NCBI RefSeq assembly: GCF_000283155.1
Contig: NW_004454177.1
Coordinates: forward strand, 23,314,146 to 23,378,145
DNA length: 64,000 nt
Direction: 5' to 3'
Origin: Ceratotherium simum simum
Taxonomy: Eukaryota > Chordata > Mammalia > Perissodactyla > Rhinocerotidae
In this document: piece after piece, positions 22,566-33,886 of the stretch
Numbering within the stretch: the first letter of the stretch is position 1
Layout: each line of letters starts with the position of its first letter
The notes under the pieces: generated by a model
The model's input: only the letters and a program-made list of their open reading frames with translations
Databases searched by the model: none
Told to the model about the DNA's origin: nothing
Position numbers and translations under genes: made by a program

Positions 22566-23540
22566 TCTTCCTAATAATTTTTGTGAGTGTATCTTGCTTA
22601 AAAACACTTTGTTTACAAGGTCATGAAAATAGCCTCTTCTAGAAAATTTTTTTAACTTTCAAATTTAGATTTATAATCCAATCTGTTTTAAATTCCTTCA
22701 TGGTCAGAAAAGTGCCAATTCCTTAAATACCTTATGTGTACTTGAAAGGACAATATCGTCTGTAGTTGTTAAGTGTAGTGTTCTATTTAAGTAAATTCGG
22801 CCAAGTTTGTTAACTAAGTTGTTTAGATCTTCTACTTATTTTTGTCTATTTATCCTGTTAGCTAATGAGAGCTGTATTAAATTCTCTAACTGTGGTTTTA
22901 AGTTAATCTAGTTCTTTTAATTCTGTCAACTTATATTTTGAAGTTATTTTGTATGAATATATTTAGGATTTTGATATCTTTCTTGCAGATTGATCCTATT
23001 ATTGTTTTTAAATATCCTTCCATTTCTGTAGTAATGCTTCTTGGCTTAAAGGCTACTTTGTCTGATAGTAATTAACGTACAACTAGTCTCCTTTTTGTTA
23101 ATGCTTGCATAGTTTCTATCATTTTACTTTCAAATACTCTGTATAGTTAAGGTTTCTTTCTTAAAAATCAGTAAATAGTCAGCTTTTGTTTTATTATTGT
23201 TTTATTATCAGACAGCTTTAGTCATTTTTTTGAATTATTTCATCCTTTTACTTTAATGAGATTACTGATTTTTCTGTATTTTAATCTATCTTACTATTTG
23301 ATTTTTAGTATTTTTTCTTTTCTTTCCTTTTTTCTATTAATGATTAGTTATTTAATATAACTCTTATTTAGCTTGTTAGATATACCAAAGAGAATACAAC
23401 ATGCACTCTAGACTTATTGGACTATATTAAAAAGTACTTTAGCTCTTCTGGACAATACCAAGGACCTCAGACATGTTAGCTCCAATTATCCTGCTGCCTT
23501 TGAAGTTATTCAGGCATTTTAATCCATGTATATATAATGT
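22566..23540 (-). repeat. LINE-1 ORF2 endonuclease-region fragment
   Basis: The plus strand matches the reversed early ORF2: 'acttgaaaggacaatatcgt', 'ttagatcttctacttatttt', 'gctactttgtctgatagtaa' and 'ttaatgcttgcatagtttct'. The part beyond 23340 is less certain. Many stops. Confidence 0.65.
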
Positions 23541-23567
23541 ATAAAAATATATGTAAGGAACAAAATA

Positions 23568-24074
23568 TAGATCTTCTTCAATTTACAGTGGGGTTATGTC
23601 CTTATAAACCCATTGTAAGTTGAAAATATTGTTAAGTTGAAAATGCGTTTAATACATCTAACCCACTGAACACCGTAGCTTAGCCTAGCCTACTTTAAAC
23701 ATACTCAGAACACTTACATTAGCCTACAATGCGGCAAAATTATCTAACACAAAGCCTATTTTACAATAAAGTGTTGAATATCTCCTGTAATGTATTGAAT
23801 ACTGTACTGAAAGTGACGAACAGACTGGTTGTCTGGGTACAGAATGGTTGTAAGTGTATGGGTTGTTTACCCTCGTGATCGCGTGGCTCACTGGGAGCTG
23901 TGGCTCACTGCTGCTGCCCAGCATCGAGAGAGAGTATCATAGCATATATTGCTAGCCCAGGAAAAGATCAAAACTCAGAATTTGAAGTGTGCTTCTACTG
24001 GATCTGTATGGCTTTCACATCATTGTGAAGTTGAAAAATTGTAAGCTGAACCATCTTCTGTCAGGGACCATCTG
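23568..24074 (-). mobile_element. Tigger-like DNA transposon (non-autonomous)
   Basis: A unit of about 507 bp with inverted termini. The left end reads 'tagatcttcttcaatttaca'; the reverse of the right end reads 'cagatggtccctgacagaag'. TA dinucleotides flank it (23566-23567 and 24075-24076), as expected of Tc1/mariner/pogo insertions. Subterminal inverted motifs 'acttacaatgggtttataag' and 'agcttacaatttttcaactt' are visible on minus. No transposase frame is present. The Tigger name is from memory; the subfamily is not determined. Confidence 0.7.
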
Positions 24075-24109
24075 TATATCTTAGTAATATTGTGTTACAG
24101 TCAGCATTT

Positions 24110-24540
24110 GCATAGGTTTATCCAAACATTAATTTTAGAAGATACTGCTGAATTCCAAAGTGGTTGTTTCATTTTACAATGCCACCTGTAATGTAGGAGA
24201 GTTCAAGTTGTTCCACATTTACGCCAACATTTGGGTTTATCAGGATTTTTTTCTGAATGTATATACCAACTCATCAAAGAGGGAGTAAAGTCTCATAATG
24301 ACGTCTTGTAAAGTGCTTAGTAATCATTCACATATGTCCTTTTGTGATGTGTCAGTTCATGCCTGTTGCTCATTGTTTAAGTAGGGTTACTGACAATTTA
24401 TTATTGATATGCAGGAGTTCTTTAAACATTATTTAAATTTGTCTTTTGTCATATGTATATATACATATATGTACATATACTGAGAGAGTGAATAATTGCA
24501 ACATTTGTGTCATATCTGAGTCTAGAATATTTGCTAAATT
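24110..24540 (-). repeat. LINE-1 ORF2 C-terminal/3' fragment
   Basis: The plus strand shows the reversed L1 3' region: 'ttccaaagtggttgtttcat', 'ccacatttacgccaacattt', 'tgcaggagttctttaaacat'. It is followed by L1 RT-region sequence in the same orientation, so both may belong to one element with an internal deletion. Confidence 0.65.
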
Positions 24541-24599
24541 TGATGTTACTGTATATATCTTGTTTTTTTTGTTCTTTGTCCAATTGATTTTTTGATAGT

Positions 24600-26300
24600 A
24601 TGAAGACATACTATTGAATTTTGTATATTGACCCTTGTATCAATCAAATTTTTAAATTCAATTATTAATCCTGTTCATTACTTCTAGGTTCTTTTGGATG
24701 TTTATTGCACACAATCACATAATTCACCAACACAGACTGTACTTCTTCTTTCCTAACATATAAACCTCTTTTCTTGAAGGCACTAGCTAGTAATTTCATG
24801 TAAGGCCAAACAGACAGGGTGGTAGTAAATATCTTTGCCTTATTCTAGATCTCAGGGGAAAGTGTTGAATACTATAACATTGAATATAATGTTAATTGAA
24901 GGATTTCTGTAGATATCACTTGTCAGACTGAGTTCCTTCTAACTTTGTGGAAAGTTTTTAAACTATAGGCAGTTTGAAATGTGTCAGATATTTTTTCTGC
25001 ATCTAATATTATGATATAATTTTTCTCTTTGACTATGTTAATGTGTTGATTTACATTGATTGATTTAAAAAAAATTTTTAAGCCATTCTTGTATTCCTGG
25101 GATACACATTACTGTTTTTGTTTATTTGCTTTTTGTTAGAAAATCCTTGTATTACTGGGATAAACCCCACATGGCAATGAGTATTCACTTAAAAAAAAAG
25201 TTTCTGTTCTCTTTGTTAATATTTTGTTTAAAGTACTAACATACAGTTTTTGCATGATATCTGACTGTAATTTTCGTTCTTACAATGTCTTTGTTACATG
25301 TTGGTACTAGGTTTTTTCTAACTTCATAAAACAAGTTGAGAAATATTCCCTCCATTGGATATGTTAGTAAAAGACTGATATAATTTCTCCCTTATGGGTT
25401 TGAAATTATTTGCCACTGAAGCCATCCAGGTTTGAAATTACTTTGTACTTTGGGAAATTTTTAAATTATGTATTCAAAATTTTAATAGATATAAGACTGC
25501 ATACATTTTCTATCTGTTTTTTTAGTCTCTGCTTCTGTGTTTTTTAGGTAATTTGCTGATTCTGTTTATCAAATATATTGACATATTTAGTCCTTGTATT
25601 TTCTTATTGCCTTTTTAATATGTAGGACATTTAGTGATGCCAATTTTTTCGTTCCTGATATTGGCAATTTGTGTTTTCTCTCCTTTTAATCCTGATCAGT
25701 CTTGCTATAGATTTATCAAATTTATTTTTCTCTTCAAATAATCAAATTTAGGCTCGTTGATTTTATCGATTTTAAATCTGTTTATTTCATTGATTTCTAC
25801 TTCTATTTTCATTTATTATTTACTTTTTCTACTTTTTTGAATTTTATTAGCTTTCTTTTCTCGTGGTGGTTTCTCCTAACAGCAATGTGTATCTTTTCTC
25901 TGGCTGTGTTTAACTATGTCTTCTATATTGCAGTTTAGATAATTTCTATTAATTGCCCTTCAAGTACACTCATTCTTTTTTTGGATAAGTTGATTCTTTG
26001 CGGAAATTGTTAGAGTCCTACCTTATCTCTTTTACTGTGTTGTGCATTTCCATCGTTGCTATTTTATTCTTGTAGTTTCTATCTCTTGTGCTAGCATCTT
26101 ATTATATCTGTTGTTTATATTTTTCCTTAGAGCTTTTAATATATTTATCATAGTTATTTTAAATTCCCCTTCTGATAGCTAGAATATCTTTGTCTTACCT
26201 GAGTCTAGTTTTGTGACTGTTCTGTTTGTTGGTGATGTATTTATTCTTGCCATTAAAAAATCTTGTCATTTCTGTTGAAAACCAATTATCTTGTGTAGGA
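24600..26300 (-). mobile_element. LINE-1 ORF2 RT region and ORF1-proximal part
   Basis: The plus strand follows reversed ORF2 over about 1.3 kb: 'gaattttgtatattgaccct', 'tctttgccttattctagatc', 'ttgactatgttaatgtgttg', 'gtattactgggataaacccc', 'actgaagccatccaggtttg' and 'tgatattggcaatttgtgtt'. From about 25900 it resembles reversed ORF1 or 5' sequence ('tttatcatagttattttaaa'). No open frame is kept. Confidence 0.75.
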
Positions 26301-27705
26301 TAGTTGATGAGTTGGCTTCCAGCATATATAACTGTATCACTTGTACCAAAAATCTTCATGAAGTTCAGTTTTGTAACTTAAATTAGATCCTGCTGACCTT
26401 AATAACTGCTAAATTATATCCATAAAGGGAATTATGAGATTGAAAGAATTGAAAAATATTGCTTATTTGCCGGCCTTGGTGTGTCTACAAATAGGGTTAG
26501 GAGGGAACCCTTGAACTTGGAGTAAAACCATCCATTTACCAGACTCCAGGTTTTTAATGGAAAGAGTCTAAAGAGAAGCTCATGCTTTCAGTATAATTCC
26601 CCTTCCACCTCCCTCCACCCCTGCAGCAGCTGAGTGCTGAGGTTGTTAAAGACCTCTGTGCTCTTGGTAAAAACTGATGGGATTTATAGAATCACTATCT
26701 GTTTGAAACAATCAGGATTAATATTATCATACCCTCTATCACTAATTTTTGTCAGTAACTGGAAGTAATCCAGATATCCTAGCCATTCCTTATACTCAAA
26801 TTCCCATATGGTTCTATACATCCACTTTTCTGAATGCATTATTATTCCGTCCACAAATCTTGAAAATATACCACTGTGTCTCTGGGATTTGGTCAGCAGC
26901 AAATCCTCTCTGTCTTAAATATCTTCTCTAATCATTCTTTATGTTCTTCCTCAGAAGAAAACCATTCCTTTATGTTCTTATTCTTCCCTAAGGACATTGT
27001 TTACATCATTCTTCTCAAGTGTGGATATCTCTCTTACCACGTGCTTTATATTAGTGAGTCTGAAGACGCAAAGATATCCTCCTGTCACTTGTTGCTGAAT
27101 CCTGGCCATTGTCCTTTTCAGCTATCTAAAAATAAAATCCCAACTTTGAATTTCATATCTTCAGACTATACCACTCAATAACATTTATTTTCCTGAAATC
27201 TACTCATTGGTAACAATCTCAGGAGGATATGCAGTACACCTTCAAATTGGACATTTTAGGAGTTTATTAAAGGAACTGTTTGCAAAAGATGTGGGTGGGG
27301 TTTAGGGATATCAACATAGGACAGCGGAATACCCCACGGCTGGTAATACAACAACATCAGGGAGCTACTACTACCCTTAAGTTTGAAGGCAAAAAATAAG
27401 GAAACATTTATTGAAGCCAAGAGTCTGCAAGGGACAAGAGTTTTGGCCTTTGAGTAAAGAGAGAAACCAAATCATAGGCGTTCATCAGGGAATGAGCAAA
27501 AAAATAAAATTCTCAACCTCACTTTTCTCCTGCCCCCACTCTCCCATTGACTAAACTCTTAGAAACAACAAAAGAAAAGGGAGCCCATTGAAGCTATCCT
27601 GATAAGTAAACCTTTTTGGAGCACAGAGCTGAGTGGAAAGGAGTAGAGCATTGATATGATAGGCAGACAAAAAGTGGTCAGTATATCCACTATCCTTTGA
27701 GAGTT
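26301..27705. other. Unassigned DNA
   Basis: No gene recognised. The part at 27215-27690 has the mixed composition of an interspersed repeat, but I cannot name a family. The plus frame at 26876-27181 (101 codons) has no domain. Confidence 0.35.
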
Positions 27706-28206
27706 TCCTTGCTCTCCTGACACTTTCACCAACATTATTCCCGTGACTGTATTTTTGGTGATTTTGATACCTTTGAGGATGATTCTTCCAACAATCTGGA
27801 CTTTCAGTTTCTTGGCTCCTTGTCCCCCCTGTTAACCAGTCTTACTAAAATTCATGATCATTACTTCAAGAATGCTGCCAGGAAATCCTATAGTATATCC
27901 CTAGTCCAGTCACTAAATATTTTCCTAGATGATCATTTCCCACCTCATTTCTTCTACCCAGAATTCCAACACTCTTCTCTTTTCTTATTCTCAGATGATG
28001 TATTCGATCCTATTTCACTGAGAAAATAGGAACAGCCAGAAGAGAACTTCCACAGTCTTCTTCTCCTACATCTACTTAACTACCTGTATTTTTGTCTATA
28101 TATTTAATTTCCTCTTACTATAAATGAATGAATTGTACCCTCATACTTTTCTAGATTCAATATCTAATTCCTATGCAAGACCATTTTCTGCAGATTATCT
28201 TTCTCC

Positions 28207-28462
28207 TTTTTTTTTTTTTTTTTTGTGAGGATGATCAGCACTGAGCTAACATCTGATGCCAATCCTCCTCTTTTTTTGCTGAGGAAGACTGGCCCTGAGC
28301 TAACATCCGTGCCCACCTTCCTCTACTTTATATGGGACACCGCCACAACATGGTTCTATAAGCAGTGCGTCAGTGCGTGCCCAGGATCTGAACCTGCGAA
28401 TCCCAGGCCACCACAGCGGAGCGCGTGCACTTAACCGCTTGCACCACTGGGCAAGTGGCCCC
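28207..28462 (-). repeat. ERE-type SINE inside L2
   Basis: A reversed ERE: poly-T, 'gcactgagctaacatctgat', 'ttgctgaggaagactggccc', 'ggatctgaacctgcga' and a slightly altered end 'cactgggcaagtggcccc'. The flanks share only a short ctccttt-like motif. Confidence 0.93.
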
Positions 28463-29135
28463 TCCTCCTTTTTGAATCATCAGTTTTACTCAAAAGTCTC
28501 TTTACTAAGAAACATGGTGTTAGTTCTCCCGTACACATACAAAAACAAACAAAAAAACAAAACTTCTATTTTTCCTTGATTTTCTTCTATTATCCCATTT
28601 CTCTGCTCAAATGTCTTCTCTATACTCATTGTTTCCACTTTCTCTCTTCATACTTCCCCTTGAACCCAGTAAATTAGACTTTCATGCCACTACTCCAGCA
28701 AGTTTATTCCCGTGAAGTTCAACAGTAACCTCCCTTTTGTTAAATTCTTAGACATCGTCTTAGTTGCCCTATCAGAAGCTTTTGACACTGCTTTACACTC
28801 CCTCTTCCTCACTGAAACAATTTCTTTGATTTTCTTCCAGAACATCACATTCTTCTGGTTCTTCACATACCACACAGGTACCTTTTTCAGGCTCCTCTGC
28901 CATCTCCTCTCTCTCAGGCTTCTCAAGATAGGAGTTTTTCTGCACAGTTTGTAGACTTTTATATTCGCACAAATTCTCTTGATTTTTTTTTCTAGTTTTG
29001 TGGCTTCGAATGCTATCTACTCACTGATTACTTTCTTATGTATACTTACAATCTAAATATTTCCATTTTACTCTAACCATACTTTCAACTGCCACTTTGG
29101 ATGTTTAAAGGATGTCTCAAAAAATATAACCCCCA

Positions 29136-29378
29136 GGGCCGGCCTGGTGGCATAGTGGTTAAGTTCATGCTCTCTGCCTTGGTGGCCCAGGGTTCTCCGG
29201 TTTGGTCCCGGACACGGACCTAGGCACTGCTCATCAAGCTATGCTGTGGCCACGTCCCACATACAAAATAGAGGAAGATTGGCACAGATGTTAGCTCAGG
29301 GACAATCTTCCTCAAGCAAAAAAGAAGAAGATTGGCAACGGATGTTAGCTCACGGCCAGTTTTCCTCACCAAAAAAAA
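29136..29378 (+). repeat. ERE-type SINE inside L2
   Basis: A full ERE: GGGCCGGCC start, 'atagtggttaagttcatgct', a B-box region weakened to 'ccggtttggtcccgg', 'gctatgctgtggccacgtcc' and a tail of eight A's. No clear target-site duplication, so it is probably older than its neighbours. Confidence 0.93.
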
Positions 29379-30444
29379 GATGTACATATATCCCTAATGA
29401 AACTTCTTATATTCTCCTCTAAACCTGCAATTCTTGCAGTCTTTCCCCGTTATTAATTGGTAACTCGCCCTTCCATTTACTTAGGCCAATAACATTGGGT
29501 CATCTCTAATTTCTCCTATTATTCATCTTACATGCAAACAGCATATACTATTGTCTCTTCCTTCACAATATGTATAGAATCAACCAGTTATCACCAAGAT
29601 TATTGTTACTACTTTAGTCCAAGACATCAATGCTCTCAACTAGATTGTTTTCATAGTTTACTAATTTGTTTCTCTGTTTGTCTATCTTTTCTGTTCCAAC
29701 CACAGTAGCTAGAGTGATCTTGTTAAAACTTGAGTCAGATTATGTCATTCTCATTCCTCTGTCCTCAATTTTCCTTCAGCTTTCCTTGACACTCAGTGTA
29801 TTTTTTCTCTATGACTTGTTTGGCACATCCAGTTCCCTTACCTCTCTGTCATTATCTCCTACTACTTCCCTATTCGCTCCCCCACATTGGCTTCCTTGCT
29901 GTTCTCAAATGTACCGGCATGCTTTTGCCACAGAGCCTTTGCACTTGCTATTTCATCTACCTGGAATGCTCTCCATATATCTCACTGCTTCACCTGGTTT
30001 ATACACAGCAGAACCTAATCTACTTTCCTGCTTAAATTTCCCTTGTAGTACTTATTACCTAAAAGTAACATTACCTAATTTATGTATCCTCTGACACAAA
30101 GGTAAATACCACATAATTGCAGAGATATTTGCTGGCTTTGTTCAGAAAGCATGTCAGAATACTCCCTCCAAGTGAAGGGAAAGTTGCTTTAATGATCCTA
30201 TATCATTAAAAAATAGGCATGATGCTTATAGAACCTTTTGGATTTTGGAGAGAATATGTTTGAGTGTGCTATTCCAACCCAATTGCAGATGATCCAAAAA
30301 GATGCTAACTTTGAGTGAGCTTATGGCAAGAAAGGGCTCACCTAATGATTTTGTGGCAACTCTACCACTTGGTCCTTCTGATCCAGCAAATCAAATTGTG
30401 CCGCAAGTTTCCGTGATAGATTGTGTGTATTGTGGTGGCTGAGA

Positions 30445-30885
30445 GCCCACGTAACATAATATATTACTTTACTAAAGTTGCCATTAACAAAGTACAACAG
30501 ACTAGGGGGCTTATACAAAACAAATTTATTGTCTCACAGTTCTGGAGACTAGAAATCCAAAATCAAGGTGTTGCAGAATTGGTTTCTTCTGAAGGACTGT
30601 GAGGGATGGATCTGTCCCAGTCTTCTTTCTCTGGCCTGTAGGTGGCTATTTTCTCTCTATGTCTCTTTACATCGTCTTCCTTCTATACATGTTCTGTACT
30701 CAGATTTTCCCTTTTTATAAGGACACCAGGCATATTGGATTAGGGCTCACTTTATTGATCTCATTTTAACTCAGTTATCTCTGTATAGACCTTATCTCCA
30801 CATAAGGTCACTTTCTAAGGTACTTGGAATTAGAACTTCAACATATGAATTTGAGGCTGGGGGGGACACAATTCAACTGGTAACA
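30445..30885 (-). repeat. MaLR-type LTR (MLT1/MST-like)
   Basis: The plus strand is the reversed LTR: 'ccattaacaaagtacaacag', 'tctcacagttctggagacta', 'tcttctgaaggactgtgagg', 'ttataaggacaccaggcata', 'catataggcttcaacatatg'-like sequence and a final 'ggggacacaattcaactggt'. The layout is typical of MLT1/MST LTRs. Exact ends are uncertain. Confidence 0.75.
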
Positions 30886-30889
30886 TATG

Positions 30890-32100
30890 AAGACTGGTGA
30901 ACTACAGCCTAACACCAAATTCAGACCCCTACTTGTTTTTATAAATCAAACAATTTTAACATAGCCCTATTCATTTGTTAATATATTGCCTCTGACTGCT
31001 TTCACACAATAACAGTAAAGTAGTCACAACAGAGACCATATAGCACTCGTAGTCCAAAGTATTTACTATTTGCCTTTTACAGAAAATGGTTACTGACTCT
31101 TGCTAGAATATTGGACAAAGTCATATCCTCTTTAGAATTTTTGGTTTTTCTTTGAGAAATAGTTTCTGTCCTGGCTTGCTATTGGATTCTAATGAGCCAT
31201 CATGTAATGGCTAATGACGGCATGGCTTAGATATTAGATTAGGCTAATTAATTGATATACGCATTACATAGCACTCCATTATAAAGTTAAATTGATAGAG
31301 ATGAGACTTGACAAGAATCCAGGTGTTTATATGTAAGTTTTGTGAGCACCTTGCTCAAATGCTTAGCAGGCATGCTCCTGCCACATTGATCCCTTCTCTC
31401 TACTCACACCTATGACAAGATGACTAAAGAAAGAAAAAGTACGTGAGCTTAGACTAAAAATGGTTCTGTAGGATATGCTGCTTTAGCGAGAAGTGGGCTT
31501 CTGTGGCTTTTCAGTCATTGTCAAGTTAATAGTAAAAGAGAGTAGAGAAGAGTATTCCTTGTCATGGGTCAAACTTGAAGAAGTCCAAGTTCGACTTTGC
31601 CTGAAAGAAAAGATTTCCTAAGTGAGGTTCAACCAGGATTAATGGGAAATGGCAGTGACTATTTGACATGGATCTGGAATGTTCTCTCTTCTCTTTAATT
31701 ATACAAGTGTAATCTATTCTCTACTATTAATTTCTTATTCTTCCTCTTTTATAAATTCTATGCATACCATTTCAACCTGTACTGACTCTCCCTATCACGA
31801 ACTCAGAGACACAGAAGGAATAACATCACTGAACTGGCTACAAGAACTGGGAGAGGAATATATGGGTGTACCTAAGAGCTGCTTTTCACCCAATCTCTCT
31901 CATCCATCCCTTACTCCAGTCCAATTGAGGATCTTCCCCACCACTACACTTAATGACTTCAAAGTTGCAGTAAATATTTAGTCTTCATATTCATCTACCT
32001 CACTATACTTTTTAGAACATTAAAGAGTCACATAATCAGTAAATGATGGAAAATCCAGGACTAGAATATAAAATTTCATACCTCATTTCTACCACTCTTA
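30890..32100. other. Unassigned DNA
   Basis: No gene or repeat recognised. A 100-codon plus frame (31679-31981) has no domain. Confidence 0.4.
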
Positions 32101-32103
32101 GTT

Positions 32104-33405
32104 TTTTTAATAGACTTTATTTTTTAGAGCAGTTTTAGGTTCACAGCAATATTGAGCAGAGGGTAGGAAGATTTTCCTTATATCCCCTGCCTCCCATATG
32201 CATTATGTGCTCCTTATATGCATAATGAGGCTCCCTAATTATTAATACTTCCTACCAGAGTGTACATTTGTTAAAATTGATAAACCTATGTTGAGACATC
32301 TTTATCGTCCAAAGCCAATGGTCTACATTAGGATTCACTTTTGGTGTTGCACATTTTATAGGTTTGGAAAATTTATAATGACATGTGTCCATAGTATCAT
32401 ATAGAGTATTTTCGCTGCTCTAAAACTCCTCTGTGATCTGCCTATTCATCCGTCTCTCTTCTCTAACTCCTGGCAACCACTGATCCTTTTATTGTCTCTA
32501 TAGTTTTGATACAGTATGTAACCTTTTCAGATTGGTTTATCTGACTTAGTAATATGCATTTAAGGTTCCTCCATGCCTTTTCATGATTTGATAGCATGGT
32601 TTGATTTCTGTTTAGTGCTAAATAGTGTTCCATTGTCTGGTTGTACCACAGTTTGCTTATCCATTCACCAAGGAAATCTTGGTTACTTCCATGTCTTGGG
32701 AATTATGAATAAAGCTGCCATAAACATCTATGTGTAGGTTTTTGTGTGGACATAAGTTTTCAACTCCTTTGGGTAAATACCAAAGAAGGCGATTGCTCCT
32801 CCTATGGTAAGAGTATGCTTAGTTTTGTAAGAAACTGCCAAACTATCTTCCAAAGTGGTTGTACCATTTTGCATTCCCACCAGCAATGGATTGAGGGTTC
32901 CTCTTGCTCCAAATCCTTCCCAGCAGTTGATGTTAGTGTTCTGGATTTTGATCATTCCAATAGGTGTATCTCATTGTTTTAATTTGCATTTCCCTGATGA
33001 CATATGATGTGGAACATCTTTTCATATGCTTATTTCTCACCTGTATACCTTCTTTGGTGAGGTGTCTGTTCAAGTCTTTGATCCATTTTTTTAAGTGGGT
33101 TGTTTCTTTTCTTGTTATTGAGTTTTGAGAGATTTTGTACCTTTTACAAAGCAATCATTTATCAGATTTGCCTTTACAAATATTTTTTCCCAGTATTTGG
33201 CTTGTCTTTTCATTCTCTTGACAATTTCTTTCACAGAGCAGAATTTTTAATTTTGATGAAGTCTAGCTTAACAATTCCTTCTTTCATAGATTATGCCTTT
33301 GGTGTTGTATCTAAAAAGTCATTGCCAAACCCAAGGTCACTATGTTTTTTCCTATGTTATCTTCTAAGAGTTTTATACTTTTGCATTTTTCCACTCCACT
33401 TTTTA
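32104..33405 (-). mobile_element. LINE-1 3' end (ORF2 C-terminus and 3' UTR)
   Basis: Read on minus, the ORF2 C-terminus is visible at 33154-32933 (KKWIKDLNRHLTKEGIQ, then KHMKRCSTSYVIREMQIKT) and continues at 32955-32728. The 3' UTR occupies the low-coordinate part ('gcagttttaggttcacagca', 'ggattcacttttggtgttgc', 'ctctaactcctggcaaccac' on plus) and ends near 32104 in a T-run. It is an L1MA/L1MB-like 5'-truncated copy with frameshifts. Confidence 0.88.
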
Positions 33406-33636
33406 GTTAAGTGGTTTTCACTAAAACTGAATGCTTTTCATTGTTTTTTTCAGCTAAAACAAAATGATATCATATATAGCACAGTTCATAAATATTCATA
33501 ATGTTCTGATAGCTATTTGCCCCAAATCTAACTCTATTTCTCTGGCTTCAAAACCAGTAATCATAGACAGTGATGAAAATATCTTCATTAGAGTAATAAA
33601 CTTAGTTATACTTTATTTTTTAAAAAAAGGGAAATC

Positions 33637-33871
33637 GGGGCTGGCCTGGTGTCGTAGTGGTTAAACTTCAGCTCCACTTCAGGGGCCTGGGGTTCGCAGG
33701 TTTGGATCCCGGGTGAGAACATAGGCACCACTCCTCAAGCCAAGCTGTGGCAGCACCCCATATACAAGATAGAGGAGGATGGGCAGAGATGTTAGCTCAG
33801 GGCCAATATTCCTCAGCAAAAAGAGGAAGATTGGCAACAGATGTGAGCTCAGAGCCAGTCTTCCTCAAAAA
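33637..33871 (+). repeat. ERE-type SINE
   Basis: A full ERE: 'ggggctggcctggtgtcgta', B-box region 'ggtttggatcccggg', 'gccaagctgtggcagcaccc', the CTCAGCAAAAAGAGGAAG module and a poly-A tail. A perfect 15-bp target-site duplication (aaaaaaagggaaatc) lies at 33622-33636 and 33872-33886. Confidence 0.96.
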
Positions 33872-33886
33872 AAAAAAAGGGAAATC

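Larger units (their letters stand above)
27710..30095 (+). mobile_element. LINE-2 element, split by two EREs
   Basis: The plus strand shows L2 ORF2 in order. The endonuclease end includes 'gatgattcttccaacaatct', 'tcctatttcactgagaaaat' and 'cagaagagaacttccacagt'. The RT region encodes the remnant ALSEAFDTALHSLFLTETIS (28768-28827), the counterpart of the L2 'AAFDTVDHSLLL' motif. The 3' part has 'gctagagtgatcttgttaaa', 'cacagagcctttgcacttgc' and 'cctggaatgctctccatata'. EREs at 28207-28462 and 29136-29378 interrupt it. All frames are broken. The longest remnant frame (29666-30094) is L2-derived, not a gene. Confidence 0.75.

Noticed and set aside
26876..27181. A 101-codon plus frame next to a poly-pyrimidine stretch, as for an exon
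   Set aside because: No convincing splice sites or known domain, and the frame overlaps others of similar quality.
29666..30094. A 142-codon open frame, among the longest in the window
   Set aside because: It lies wholly within the 3' part of the L2 element and reads through L2 sequence. It has no independent domain.
32728..33154. Minus-strand frames with clear protein similarity
   Set aside because: These are the L1 ORF2 C-terminus, broken by frameshifts, and not a host gene.
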